Origin: Shimia ponticola
GTDB taxonomy: Bacteria; Pseudomonadota; Alphaproteobacteria; Rhodobacterales; Rhodobacteraceae
Direction of reading: 5' to 3'
Assembly: GCF_007995215.1 (NCBI RefSeq)
Contig: NZ_VCDK01000008.1
Coordinates: forward strand, 1-64,000
DNA: 64,000 nucleotides
Made by a program: the position numbers and the translations under genes. How positions within the stretch are numbered: position 1 is the first letter of the stretch; each line of letters begins with the position of its first letter. Below the pieces are notes generated by a model that searched no databases, was not told where the DNA came from, and saw nothing but the letters and a program-made list of their open reading frames with translations. Positions 34,817 through 44,200 of the stretch are shown piece by piece.

Positions 34817-36795
34817 GCATGGTATTGCGCTATGAGCTTCCGTTGCGCTTCAACCCGGCGGTTGTCACGCTCCAAGACCGTCTGGTGGCCCTGAACCACC
34901 TGCCCAGTGGTGGTGCGGATGGCTATTTTGGCCCCGCCACACGCAAGGCGGTCAGGCGTTTTCAGGAATTCGCAAATCTGGACCCAAGCGGAACCGTCGA
35001 CAGTGGCACAAGCCGCGAATTGGGATTGAGCGGTGCGAACGCGATTGTCTTTCGCCCCGTTGCGGCCATGTCGCGCCCACCGGTCTGGGACGGCCCCCTG
35101 CCCCAGGCCTCTCCGCAACGTATCATCCTGCATTGGACCGCTGGTGGCGCACGGGCCTCGTCAGTCGACCGCAAACATTATCATTTCCTCGTCCAACAAG
35201 ACGGCACCATCGTCAAAGGCGTACATGGCATCGACGCCAATGACGCCCCCAAAAAGGGCAAATATGCCGCCCACACGCGCAACAAGAACACCAAGTCCAT
35301 TGGACTGTCGCTCTGCGGCATGGCAGGCGCCCGAGAGCGCCCGTTCAACCCCGGACAGGCCCCATTCAACAAGGATCAGTTACAGGTCCTGACGCGGCTG
35401 GCGGCTCAGCTCTGCGCGCATTACCAGATACCCGTGACCCGTGAGACGGTTCTGGGCCACGGAGAGGTGCAGGATCTGCTTGGCGTCACCCAAAGTGCCA
35501 AGTGGGACCCGATGGTCCTGCCCTGGGACCCCAGCATGGGCAAACGCGCCGTCGGAGACATGATGCGGGCCATGGTCCAGGCCGAACTGAACCTGCAATC
35601 GGGTGACGCTTATGCGGACGATCTGGACGACTTGGGCGCGCCTCTGGACATCCTGATCGACGGTCAGATCGTCAATGGCGGGGTTTTGGACTTTGACACT
35701 GCCCTGTGGACGCATATCCCCAGCGTCGCGGATCAATTGGGCTGGACCATCACCGCAAGTGAAACACCCGGCGAGATGGAAGTCCTGATCAATGACGCGT
35801 CGTTCTTCCTTCCGGTGCAGGAACTCGAAACGCAGCGGAACGGAATGCAGTCTGGGTTCATTCCCGTGCAGAAGCTGGCCGAAGAATTGAGCCTCTCTGT
35901 CACGCTGAGCGATGACGGATCACTGGTCACCCTCGGGGGTGAGATCGGGGGAGCGTTGCCGGCTGACAACGGCGTGGCGCGACGACAGATCACCATTCGC
36001 CCCGGCGATACGCTCAGTGCGATTGCCCGACGTGAACTGGGCGATGCCACCAAATGGCGCGAGCTTCTCGACAGCTCCGGCACACCCTTTACCGAGGCGA
36101 TGGCGCTACGGCTGCGAGCGGGTGATACAGTCATCATTCCGGGTCCAGATACGGCCCCTGCCCGGCCCAAGCTGAGTATGCCGGATGATCTGGCCGGTCT
36201 ATTCGCCGAGGCCGCTGCGATGTCATGCCATCCTCTCAACCGAGACGCAGCCCGCGAAGCGGCCAAGGTGATCATCCCCGCCTGTTTCGAATTCGGCGTG
36301 CTGGACCTGTCTCATATCGCCTACATCTTTGCGACGGCGGAACACGAGACCAATCTTGGACGTCTGATGGTTGAGGTTTGGCGCGACTCAGCCGAACAGA
36401 AAAAGTACGAGACCAACCCCTCGAACTCTAAGAAAGGCGATGGCAAGAAGTTCAAAGGACGCGGTTTCGTGCAACTGACTTTCCGTGAGAACTACGCCAA
36501 GTTTTCCAAGTCTCTCGGGATCAATCTAGAAACCGATCCAGACCGCGCCGCTGACCCCGAGATCGCGGCCAAGGTGCTGGTTCTTGGGATGGACCGCATG
36601 GGCTACCGCAGTCCGAAGCTGGTCCTCAAGAAATACGGCGTCGATGGAGCCTTTGATTTCGAAGCGGCGCGGCAGATCGTGAATGCCGACACGAACCGTT
36701 GGTCCAAACGATACAAAACCACGCGCGGTAAAGGTATCGGCCTGAGTGCGGAGCGGTATCGCGAGGCGTTTCGCGCCGCCGGTATCCAGCTATAG
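34813..36795 (+). CDS. Multidomain peptidoglycan hydrolase: PG-binding, amidase, LysM, GH19-like
   Basis: 660 residues from ATG 34813, overlapping the lipoprotein TGA. Domains in order: a PG_binding_1 repeat (residues 10-70, GGADGYFGPATRKAVRRFQ); an Amidase_2-type N-acetylmuramoyl-L-alanine amidase (about 100-250, zinc-site His in IILHWTAGG and LGHGEVQD); a linker domain; a LysM (about 390-440, ITIRPGDTLSAIARRELGD); and a GH19 chitinase/endolysin-like domain (about 490-650, FATAEHETNLG with the catalytic Glu, then GRGFVQLTFRENY). No signal peptide is visible, so release may need holin-like help or lysis. The combination resembles phage endolysins and suggests a lysis or self-release function, perhaps for the injection-system particles encoded on the same replicon. 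Confidence 0.85.
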   Translation: MSMVLRYELPLRFNPAVVTLQDRLVALNHLPSGGADGYFGPATRKAVRRFQEFANLDPSGTVDSGTSRELGLSGANAIVFRPVAAMSRPPVWDGPLPQASPQRIILHWTAGGARASSVDRKHYHFLVQQDGTIVKGVHGIDANDAPKKGKYAAHTRNKNTKSIGLSLCGMAGARERPFNPGQAPFNKDQLQVLTRLAAQLCAHYQIPVTRETVLGHGEVQDLLGVTQSAKWDPMVLPWDPSMGKRAVGDMMRAMVQAELNLQSGDAYADDLDDLGAPLDILIDGQIVNGGVLDFDTALWTHIPSVADQLGWTITASETPGEMEVLINDASFFLPVQELETQRNGMQSGFIPVQKLAEELSLSVTLSDDGSLVTLGGEIGGALPADNGVARRQITIRPGDTLSAIARRELGDATKWRELLDSSGTPFTEAMALRLRAGDTVIIPGPDTAPARPKLSMPDDLAGLFAEAAAMSCHPLNRDAAREAAKVIIPACFEFGVLDLSHIAYIFATAEHETNLGRLMVEVWRDSAEQKKYETNPSNSKKGDGKKFKGRGFVQLTFRENYAKFSKSLGINLETDPDRAADPEIAAKVLVLGMDRMGYRSPKLVLKKYGVDGAFDFEAARQIVNADTNRWSKRYKTTRGKGIGLSAERYREAFRAAGIQL

Positions 36796-36813
36796 AGCCT
36801 GTTTTTGGTCAAT

Positions 36814-36827
36814 TTGTCAGCTGACAA
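36814..36827. repeat. 14-bp palindrome, copy 1 (candidate parS)
   Basis: TTGTCAGCTGACAA, a perfect palindrome, in the short gap between the hydrolase gene and the 3' end of repC. Two further exact copies and a variant lie within 1.1 kb. RepB-type partition proteins bind palindromes of this size on repABC plasmids. Confidence 0.6.
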
Positions 36828-36845
36828 TTGTGTAAGCGCCTGAAA

Positions 36846-37913
36846 TCAAACAGGTATCTCATTTGTCAGCTGACAATTTTCGCGATTTGCCAGCCGTTCG
36901 AGTAATTTCAGTGGGTCTGCTTGACGAGATAGCTGATCCCAAGCAGACCGCGTCCTTTGAACGGTCTCAAAACATGCCACCAAGGTGAATACAGCCAAGC
37001 TTGCCACCGCATCTCCCAACCGCGACCGTGCTCTCTGCAAATGCTGAGGACTGAGACCGATCATGGGTGCTAATGTTATGGCGGTGTTCAGTGCTTCTGC
37101 TTCTGAATGAATTGGGTACCCAACCATATCCTGGGCAGTCTTGGTCACATCAGAAATCCAATCCTTGTTTTTTTTATATCTGTGATTGGGTTCTATGTGC
37201 CGCTCATTTTGGCTGTCGTTGCCGCTCAGTTCTTCTGTTGGTTGCTCTGTTTTTGTCAGCTGACAATTCTGGGCGAGTTGGGCCTTGGCGCGTTCATAGA
37301 GCGTCGTCCAGACATTGAGCCCGAGCTTGCGACGCAAGGAGCGCGTGAGGTCGATCATAAGTTCTGAAGCGACGTCCATGTGGGCCAGTAGTTCTTGTCT
37401 CAAGGCCAATACCGCAGCCCGCATTTGTGCGATCCGCTGTTGCGTTTCGCGCGCTTCTTGCGCCAGTTTCGCAATGGCCCCGGCGCGGAGGGCGAGAGGG
37501 CCAAGATCAAAGCCGAACGCGAGCTCTTGGACTGAGGATCGTCTGCAATAGCGTTTCCGGTTCGCGCTGTCGCGGCGTGTGATCAGGCCGGCCTTTACGA
37601 GGTGCGAAATGTGGCGGCGCAGGGTGCTTTCAGGCATGCCCCCCAGACGGCTGGCAAGCGTGCGGTTCGATGGAAAGACAACTGCTGATCCCATGATCGG
37701 GGCCAATTGTCGTGCCGGGTGAAAGCTGATCAATGCGCGCAGGACGCCAAGGCTGCGATGGCTGATGCCCAAAGCGGGTGCAGCCTCTGTCAGATGATCA
37801 AGGATGGTCCACTTATCCGGCAGGCCGGAATGGTCGTTTGCATCTGCGCTCTGTGACATGTGCTGGGCACAGCCTCCTTGGCGCGATCCTTGGGTCAGGT
37901 CACGGTCCGTCAT
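36846..37913 (-). CDS. repC: Replication initiator RepC of a repABC replicon
   Basis: 355 residues. The winged-helix DNA-binding half is visible: LGVLRALISFHP, VFPSNRTLASRLGGMPESTLRRHISHLVKAGLITRRDS, as in RepC proteins, which act in cis on an origin inside their own gene. ATG 37913 lacks a clear RBS; ATG 37859 lies 13 bases after AAGGAGG and is an alternative. The gene is third in a repA-repB-repC order, separated from repB by 175 bases that hold a ctRNA-like element. Two palindromes lie in the coding region. The AT-rich middle of the gene (about 37,080-37,260) is the likely origin. Confidence 0.9.
   Translation of the reverse strand: MTDRDLTQGSRQGGCAQHMSQSADANDHSGLPDKWTILDHLTEAAPALGISHRSLGVLRALISFHPARQLAPIMGSAVVFPSNRTLASRLGGMPESTLRRHISHLVKAGLITRRDSANRKRYCRRSSVQELAFGFDLGPLALRAGAIAKLAQEARETQQRIAQMRAAVLALRQELLAHMDVASELMIDLTRSLRRKLGLNVWTTLYERAKAQLAQNCQLTKTEQPTEELSGNDSQNERHIEPNHRYKKNKDWISDVTKTAQDMVGYPIHSEAEALNTAITLAPMIGLSPQHLQRARSRLGDAVASLAVFTLVACFETVQRTRSAWDQLSRQADPLKLLERLANRENCQLTNEIPV
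36863..36876. repeat. 14-bp palindrome, copy 2 (candidate parS) inside the 3' end of repC
   Basis: An exact copy of TTGTCAGCTGACAA within coding sequence, where it encodes the NCQLT peptide near the C-terminus of RepC. Confidence 0.6.
37253..37266. repeat. 14-bp palindrome, copy 3 (candidate parS) inside repC
   Basis: A third exact copy, again encoding NCQLT, in a linker region of RepC. The same DNA word in a low-constraint coding position suggests selection at the DNA level. Confidence 0.6.
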
Positions 37914-37921
37914 GTTTTTTT

Positions 37922-37935
37922 TTGTCGAGAGACAA
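37922..37935. repeat. Variant palindrome just upstream of repC
   Basis: TTGTCGAGAGACAA keeps both TTGTC/GACAA arms of the repC palindromes but differs in the central four bases. It lies nine bases upstream of the annotated repC start. Confidence 0.4.
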
Positions 37936-38002
37936 CAGTTTTTTGCCCCTGTGCCGTGCGGCCAGAGTTGACAGGTCTGGATCAGAGGAGGTACTTCGAA
38001 GG

Positions 38003-38057
38003 TGCTAAGCTTACGAAGGGCCTTCTGGGATGACTATCTCGGGGGGCCTTTTCTTTT
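38003..38057 (+). ncRNA. Putative counter-transcribed RNA of the repABC operon
   Basis: In the repB-repC gap, on the strand opposite to repABC, TTGACA (37968-37973) and TACTTC (37992-37997, spacer 18) could start a transcript near 38003. It would end at the intrinsic terminator at 38019-38057. The ~55-nt size and position match ctRNAs (incA) that repress repC expression in repABC plasmids. Placed by inference; no transcript is known to me. Confidence 0.5.
38019..38057 (+). terminator. Rho-independent terminator of the putative ctRNA
   Basis: GGCCTTC (38019-38025) pairs with GGGGGCC (38042-38048), seven pairs with two G-U, and is followed directly by TTTTCTTTT. This has the form of an intrinsic terminator read on the plus strand. 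Confidence 0.6.
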
Positions 38058-38088
38058 GTCGCCTGTGATCTCGATCTCCTCCTGTTTT

Positions 38089-39054
38089 CTACTGCTCGTT
38101 TTGGTCTTCTGCCGTGGCCGTTTGCCAGCGGGCATGAAGGTCTGTCATGACGGTTTCGGCGTTTTCAGCAAGCCAATCGGCAAAGCCGCCTTGGGTGGGC
38201 ACCGTCATGGTCACGCCTTTGCGTGTTGTCTTTACATCCGCCACAACCCCGGACGCGCCCTTGATGCGGCGCACGGGGGCAGGGGCCTTTTTGTCAGCCG
38301 TTTTCTTGGGCTTGCCCTTGGCTGCTGCCAGAGCGCCCTCAAAGCGCCTGTCAGAGGGCAGGGGGGCAGTGTCGGGATGTCTGAGAAAGCTCAGGACACG
38401 TCCCATCGCTCCAGGTGTCTCTGACACACGCACAAATTCAAGCCATCTGTCCCGGCCAATACCGTGCGCTGGACCAATCATCTTGAGCCGATCCAGCGGG
38501 ATGGCCTGACCTACCTTGAGCATACGGCTCAGCATCGGCTGATCGGTGTTCAAAGCAGCGGCAATCGTGTCGCGGTCGTAATCCGCAGCCGCCATTTGCG
38601 CTGCGAAAGAGGCTTTTTCGACAAAGCTCAGGTCCTGCCGGGCCGTGTTCTCCTGGCCCTGCGCCAGAACCAGTGCCTGATCATCCAACTGGCGCACCAT
38701 GGCCTTTACCGGCTGCTTCAACTGTCGCAGAGCCTCAAGCCTGCGGCGGCCATAGACAATCTCGTAGCGGCCCGGATGGGTGGGGTGAGGGCGCACCAGA
38801 ACCGGAACCTGCTGACCATAGGTCGCAAGGCTCGTTTTCAGTTGTTCCATCGCTCTCAGATCGGTGCCGATCCGGTCCTCGACGCCTGCATTGTCGATCT
38901 TGGAAGGATCGATCTCTTGAACAGCGTTTTCCTGAAGCTTGGTCAAAGAGGACTGCAACGCGCCGACAGCGCCGCGTTTATGTGGTGCGGCCTTGGCGAC
39001 GGATGGGGCAGGGGGGGTGCCTGCGTTCGGGTTCAGGATGTTTTTACGGGCCAT
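38089..39054 (-). CDS. repB: Plasmid partition protein RepB (ParB family)
   Basis: 321 residues from ATG 39054, overlapping the repA stop (TGATG) with GGAGA upstream. A ParB/Srx CTPase-like domain has YGRRRLEAL and ENTARQDLS, followed by a helix-turn-helix (YDRDTIAAALNTDQPMLSRMLKVGQAIP). It should bind parS palindromes and be moved by RepA. The candidate parS sites lie in and next to repC. Confidence 0.94.
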   Translation of the reverse strand: MARKNILNPNAGTPPAPSVAKAAPHKRGAVGALQSSLTKLQENAVQEIDPSKIDNAGVEDRIGTDLRAMEQLKTSLATYGQQVPVLVRPHPTHPGRYEIVYGRRRLEALRQLKQPVKAMVRQLDDQALVLAQGQENTARQDLSFVEKASFAAQMAAADYDRDTIAAALNTDQPMLSRMLKVGQAIPLDRLKMIGPAHGIGRDRWLEFVRVSETPGAMGRVLSFLRHPDTAPLPSDRRFEGALAAAKGKPKKTADKKAPAPVRRIKGASGVVADVKTTRKGVTMTVPTQGGFADWLAENAETVMTDLHARWQTATAEDQNEQ

Positions 39055-40229
39055 CAGCGTCTCCATGCCTGTTGCATGAGGGCCTCTAGCTCATCATTTA
39101 CGGCATTGAGTGAAGCCACCGCACGGTCATAGGTCTGTCGGTTGAATTGGGCGCGCTCGACCTCATAGAGCGTCTGCTGGGTCAGCCCGGCATCCGAAAT
39201 GGCCGTGGATTTCAGCAAGGTCGAGATCATCACGTCATCGGGAAACAGCGTCCGCAGAAAGCTTACGACCTGCTGCTGCGGTCCGTCTGCTGGCTCATAT
39301 CGGTTGATCAGAAAGCGCATGAAGTCGAATTTCATCTCGGCGCCCGCATCGGCCACGACGTCGAGCAAATCGGCGCTCATCTGGAGGAACTGCGCCATGG
39401 AGGCGACGTCGAGCATGTTCGGCACAATGGTGATCACGACAGACGTCGCCGCACAGAGCGCCGACATCGTCAGATAGCCAAGCTGCGGCGGGCAATCAAA
39501 CAGGATGACGTCATAATCGGCTTCGACCTCTTCGAGGACGGCGGCCATGCGTGAGAAAAACGGAGGCTGGATATTGTCGATCAGGGCGCGGGGCGTCTCG
39601 TGTTCAAATTCCTGAAGCATCAGCCCACCGGGGGCGAGGTCGATGCCGGTAAAGAACGTCTTTTGGATGACGGCTGACAACGGCACCGGATCTTCGTAGC
39701 GCAGGGCGTCATAGACTGATCCGCTGTCGTAGAAATCGACCTCCGGCTGGAACCCGAAGAGCGTGGTGAGTGACGCCTGCGGATCGACGTCCACACACAA
39801 GACGCGGTATCCCTTGAGGGCAAATCGCTGGGCGGTATGGACCGTGCTGGTTGTCTTGCCGCTGCCGCCTTTGAAGTTCAGGAAAGCAAGCGCCTGCACC
39901 CTGTCGCCGTCGCGGCGGCCGGGCAGGTAGGTGCCGGGTGTCTTGGCCGTCGACTCAAGCGCATGGCGGATCGCGGTGATGTCGGCGGCCGTGTATTGGC
40001 GGCGGCCACCGGCGCTGGTTTCCACTTCTGGCAGTTTGCCGTCGAAATGCAGTTTGCGCAGGAATGATGTCGAGATGCCCAAGAGGTCAGCAACTTCGCC
40101 CGCCGAAAAGGGGCGCAGCGTTTTCCGGGCATCCGGAGCGAACACCGTCCGCATATGCGCCTCAAGCGCAGATTGAAGCGACGCCGCGCTCGCGCGCACG
40201 CGTTCGTTGATGTACACATCCTGTGTCAT
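39054..40229 (-). CDS. repA: Plasmid partition ATPase RepA (ParA family)
   Basis: 391 residues from ATG 40229; a GTG at 40247 is an alternative. The N-terminal MerR-like helix-turn-helix (FSAGEVADLLGISTSFLRKLH) is typical of RepA proteins that autorepress the operon. The deviant Walker A reads FKGGSGKTTSTVH, followed by VDVDPQASLT and VILFDCPPQLGY. It drives plasmid segregation with RepB. It is the first gene of the repABC operon. Confidence 0.95.
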   Translation of the reverse strand: MTQDVYINERVRASAASLQSALEAHMRTVFAPDARKTLRPFSAGEVADLLGISTSFLRKLHFDGKLPEVETSAGGRRQYTAADITAIRHALESTAKTPGTYLPGRRDGDRVQALAFLNFKGGSGKTTSTVHTAQRFALKGYRVLCVDVDPQASLTTLFGFQPEVDFYDSGSVYDALRYEDPVPLSAVIQKTFFTGIDLAPGGLMLQEFEHETPRALIDNIQPPFFSRMAAVLEEVEADYDVILFDCPPQLGYLTMSALCAATSVVITIVPNMLDVASMAQFLQMSADLLDVVADAGAEMKFDFMRFLINRYEPADGPQQQVVSFLRTLFPDDVMISTLLKSTAISDAGLTQQTLYEVERAQFNRQTYDRAVASLNAVNDELEALMQQAWRR

Positions 40230-40689
40230 GTTTGGGTCATGTCCCACACCGCCGATCTTGCCCGCCTCTGGGCGTTTTGCGCGCCCCGGGTCTTGATCGC
40301 CTCAGTAACGCTTTTGAGTGCTTTAGCACCCTTTTCCGTTTCTATAGGTGGGAAATCAGCGAGTTGTCCACAGATTCGGTACGGCGAGACCAAGATTCTG
40401 ACACCACAAGATGTAGTGGAATTGATCCTTCAAGTCAGCTATCCAAGATAAGCCACTGAAAATCAGTGAAAAATGGGGGGTAGAGTCTAAACAGACCCTT
40501 TTCCAGCCCAGAATGGCCGAGCGGCTGCGTGTTTCACATCCTCTGATTGTTCGGCCCATGATGCAGGCGGCACCCTATATCCTGCGTCCATGTGAAGAAT
40601 CGCTCAGGCAACGACTCACTCACCAGCGATGCGCATGATTGATGCACATATCCGGCTGCGCTATGATTGATCAGAACAAGGAGACCTCC
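40230..40689. other. Intergenic region between repA and ccdA
   Basis: 460 bases without a convincing gene. The repA-proximal half holds the putative repABC promoter and the GTGCTTTAGCAC palindrome, plus an inverted repeat CCAC-8-GTGG around 40411-40430. The other half precedes ccdA and should hold its promoter; I could not pick a clear -35/-10 pair there. Confidence 0.4.
40341..40370 (-). promoter_or_regulatory. Putative repABC promoter
   Basis: On the minus strand TGGACA (40370-40365) and TATAGA (40346-40341) are 18 bases apart, about 105 bases upstream of the repA ATG. A palindrome GTGCT-TT-AGCAC at 40318-40329 lies just downstream of the -10 box and could be a RepA/RepB autorepression operator. 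Inferred from sequence. Confidence 0.45.
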
Positions 40690-40920
40690 GTGACAGCACC
40701 CGTTCGCAAGCCAACAAACCTGTCTCTCGACAGTGCGCTTCTGGCCGAAGCGCGGGCCTTGGATGTGAACCTGTCCCGCGCGGCGGAAAGCGGGATCAAG
40801 GCCGAAGTGGCCAAGGCCGCCAAAGCCGCATGGCAGGAAGAAAACCGCGCCGCTCTCGAAAGCTCGAACGACCATGTCAAAGAGCATGGATTGCCGCTTG
40901 ATGGCCACCGCGTTCTCTAA
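40690..40920 (+). CDS. ccdA: Antitoxin of the CcdA family
   Basis: 76 residues from GTG 40690, chosen because AAGGAG lies six bases upstream and the length fits CcdA; an earlier in-frame ATG at 40639 gives an atypical extension. A ribbon-helix-helix N-terminus (KPTNLSLDSALLAEARALDVNLSRAAE) is followed by a C-terminal toxin-binding tail ending ESSNDHVKEHGLPL. It overlaps the toxin start (TAATG). It neutralises CcdB and should autorepress the pair. Confidence 0.92.
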   Translation: MTAPVRKPTNLSLDSALLAEARALDVNLSRAAESGIKAEVAKAAKAAWQEENRAALESSNDHVKEHGLPLDGHRVL

Positions 40921-41216
40921 TGGCGCAATATGACGTTTACGACCTTACCGGTGTGGGCCTTGTCGTTGATGTGCAATCGGATCTGCTTGATCCGCTGACG
41001 ACCGCAGTGGTGATGCCGTTCATGGCACGTGATGCCGCGCCGACCCCTGCGCGCCGCCTGAACCCTGTCATTGAGTTTGAGGGGCAGGAGAGGGTGCTGG
41101 TACCGCAATTCATGGCAGCGGTGCAGCGCAGTGCCTTGCAGGGGCCTGTCGGCACCGTGGCCGAGCATCGCGACGACATAACAGCCGCGCTCGACATGGT
41201 GTTTCACGGCTTCTGA
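40920..41216 (+). CDS. ccdB: Gyrase-poisoning toxin of the CcdB family
   Basis: 98 residues. It begins MAQYDVYDL, and has VVDVQSDLLDPLTTAVVMPF, RLNPVIEFEG, and a C-terminal ITAALDMVFHGF close to the canonical CcdB end, where the last residues contact gyrase. It is coupled to ccdA by a one-base overlap. The pair stabilises the plasmid by killing cells that lose it. Confidence 0.93.
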   Translation: MAQYDVYDLTGVGLVVDVQSDLLDPLTTAVVMPFMARDAAPTPARRLNPVIEFEGQERVLVPQFMAAVQRSALQGPVGTVAEHRDDITAALDMVFHGF

Positions 41217-41220
41217 GCCA

Positions 41221-44200
41221 CTACTCGGCGCTATATGCCCCTTTGCCACCAAACAGGTTCTCAGTCAGTTGATTTGATTTCTGCAATGACTGGAACACCC
41301 GCAGTTTGATCCCTTGCATAGCGGTCTTGGCCGCGCCTTGCTGGGCGGCGGGATGCAGATCGACGACGCGCTGAACCTCTTTGTTATAGGCCTGCGCCAA
41401 TGCATCTTCGTGATCGACGGATTGCTGTTGGAAATAGGATTTTGGCGCATCGCGCAGCGTTTCCTTGATGCTGGCGATCTTGGTGTCACCGGTCTTTACG
41501 TAGTCGACCATATCAGCCTTGGCCGCATCTCGGGCCTGCTTGAACTTGGATTGTACTGTTGCAGCATTTTGACGGGTGCCAGGTGTGATCTGACGGTGAA
41601 TGGCCGTGGTCACACGGATCGCATAGCCCTTGTATTCGGTGTAATCGGCCATCGCGCGCCCTTTGTAGAGCTTGTGGCTCAGCTGGTTCAGGCGGCCTTT
41701 TTGTGAACTGGTCAGTTCCTCGCCCTCGTCGGCGGCTTCCTTGGCGATCTCGGCCCGGGTGGCGGCATCGGCAATCACTTCCTCTTTCGCGGTAAGCGGC
41801 AACACTTTGTCGACCACATGGTCTGAATCGATCTGGTTTTTGACCGAATGCGTCGCGCCTGCGTATTTGCCGCCTTTGCCCTCGTCAGCCGTGAAATTCA
41901 CTTTGGGGCTCAGCATTTTGTCTTCTGGTGCAATCTTGGATTCGGCCTGATTGACGTCGCCGGGCTCTGCGGAGGTCTTGTTGCCAAAATTAAAGAGCTT
42001 CGCATTCATTGCGCGCGCTTCGTTCAGACCCGCTTTTACTTTGCCGCGCAGGTCCGCGTTGCTCGACTCGTCGCCATTGGCCTTTTCCATCATCAGGCGC
42101 ACTTCGTGATCCAGTTGCGCAATGAGCAGATCGGCAAGCTTGTTTTGGCGGGCTTCCTTGGTGGCCTCGCCCAAGGCCTCTTTGACCAATGCGACGGGAT
42201 CTTGCTGTGCCTTTTGGACATGGGTCCGGTTAAAGATTGCCACAGCAGGTAGGTTCGAGCCGCTGGCATCAATTTCGCTCAGGTCGGCTTTGTCGGTGCT
42301 CTTGTTGGTGGCTTTGCCAGTGATGGCCTCGCGTGACGCGTCCTTTTTGCCCAGTTGCCCCATCGCATTCGTCGCGCCCGGATCGCGATAGACCTTTTCG
42401 TCGCCCTTCTTGTTTCCGGCGGTGCCTGCCTTGGCCTTGCTGGCGTCCGGGTTGTCCTGATCGAACAGGTGAATGTTTTTGAGAAGCGCCTTGGCATATT
42501 GCTTTTCGATCGTGTGATCGAGGTCGTAAACAGACCCGCGCGTCACGCCGGGTTTGATCTCTTTCTTGGCCGCATCCTGCAGCTCGGAATAGAGCATCGC
42601 CTGACCTTCAAACGTCGGATCGCGTTCGGTCTTGTTGCGCACCAGACAGGCATCGTCATGGCCCGCTGGGGTAAGGTTCGGGTCTTTCTCAACAGCAGCG
42701 CCTGCGTCGTTCAGGACCTTGGTGAGGCGGTCGATTTCCTTTTGAAGGTCCGTCAAATGAACCAGTTGGCTCTTTTTTTCCGAGGCAAGATCGACACGGT
42801 TTTCATCGTCGGTCGTATCTTTGACGGTTTTGGACAGGGCATTGTTCATTTCCGGCCCAGCAGGGTTCGCAGATGGCTTGGCACCCTCCGGCTTCTTGGC
42901 AATTTCCTTCTTGGTGCAGGCCTGTGTCTCTTCGGCGGTGGACGGCGTGCTGGCGATCTTGATCACGATCTTGCGCTTGTCCTTTTGGGCGGCAAAGAGC
43001 GTGTGGTTTTCCTTGCCGATCTTGAACGCACCGGCAGGCAGTTTGCGTTTGCCGTTCAGTTTCTTCAGCAGTTTCGAGAAGAGCTTTTTGCCCTTTTTGA
43101 TGACGAACTTGATCAGCTTGTCCATTGCCTTGGTGACGGGGGCCTGAAGCTTTTTGATGACGCCTTTGATCTTGGATGTGATGCCGCCCAAACCCAGTGC
43201 TGCCGCAAGGAAAGAGATCACGACCGGGACGGATTTGCCGATTGTCGCTTCGACGAAGTCGATGGCCTTTTGCACCTGACCTTTGGCGATGGCCCCGATC
43301 GAGGAAAAGATCGACTTGGCGACGTCCATGATCTGGTCCAGCCGCTCCAGAAAGGCGACGATCAGGTCGTAGATGCCCAGCACGACCTTGATCACGGCCC
43401 CCACCGGGTTTGACAGCCCAGCAAGCCAACTGAGGCCCGCCTTGATCACGGTTGTGATCACCATGTCCGACATGCCGCCGAGCAGCGTTTCTTTGAAGTT
43501 CTCGATCATCTCCAGCATCTTTTTCCAGATGCCGGCAAAGCCTTCTTTCAGCAGGACCTTCACGATCTCGACCGATTTCTCGATCATCGCGACCTTCTTT
43601 TCGCCTGAGGGTCCCAGCTGTTTGACCAGCCGCGCCCGGAAGTTCGCGTAGGTCAGGCCCAAGACCTGCATGACGATGCTCATGAGACCTTTGAAATCCA
43701 GCTTGGCAGGCAGTTCGAGGCCCGCTGACGTCAATGCCCCAAAGAGCCAGCCCAGAATGCCAGCCTTGAGGTGCTTGAGGATGTTGGCCCCGAATTTCAG
43801 GAAACCGCCAACCACGGATTTCACGAGGTTCAGGGCAAAGCCGAGCGGGTCCTTGACGATGTCGCCGATCACTTCGCCGGCCTGTTTCAGGATGCCCCAG
43901 ACCTTATCCGCATAGGGACCTGCCAGCTTGAGCGCGCCTTGGATGACGAATTCAAGCACCTTGACAGTGATCCGTTTCACGAAGGTCAGGATGTCAGAGA
44001 CCAGCCCACCCAGAATGCGCTTTGCGTTGGCGACGGGTGAAAATGAGATCAGACCATCATAGAGCTCTTCCAGTGTGTTCTGGATGCGGCTCCAGGTCAG
44101 GTTCAACTCGGTCAGTTGTTTCTTGACCCACTCAAACGCTTTGTCGATGACGCCTGCCTGCTCAAGCTGGTCAAAGATGGCCGTGCCACCGGGCAAGAGG

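Noticed and set aside
40534-40908. Minus-strand frame of 124 codons opposite ccdA
   Set aside because: Shadow of ccdA; the plus-strand CcdA/CcdB pair explains the locus.
42355-43413. Plus-strand frame of 352 codons
   Set aside because: Antisense to the giant DUF4157 gene, with no motif and no RBS.
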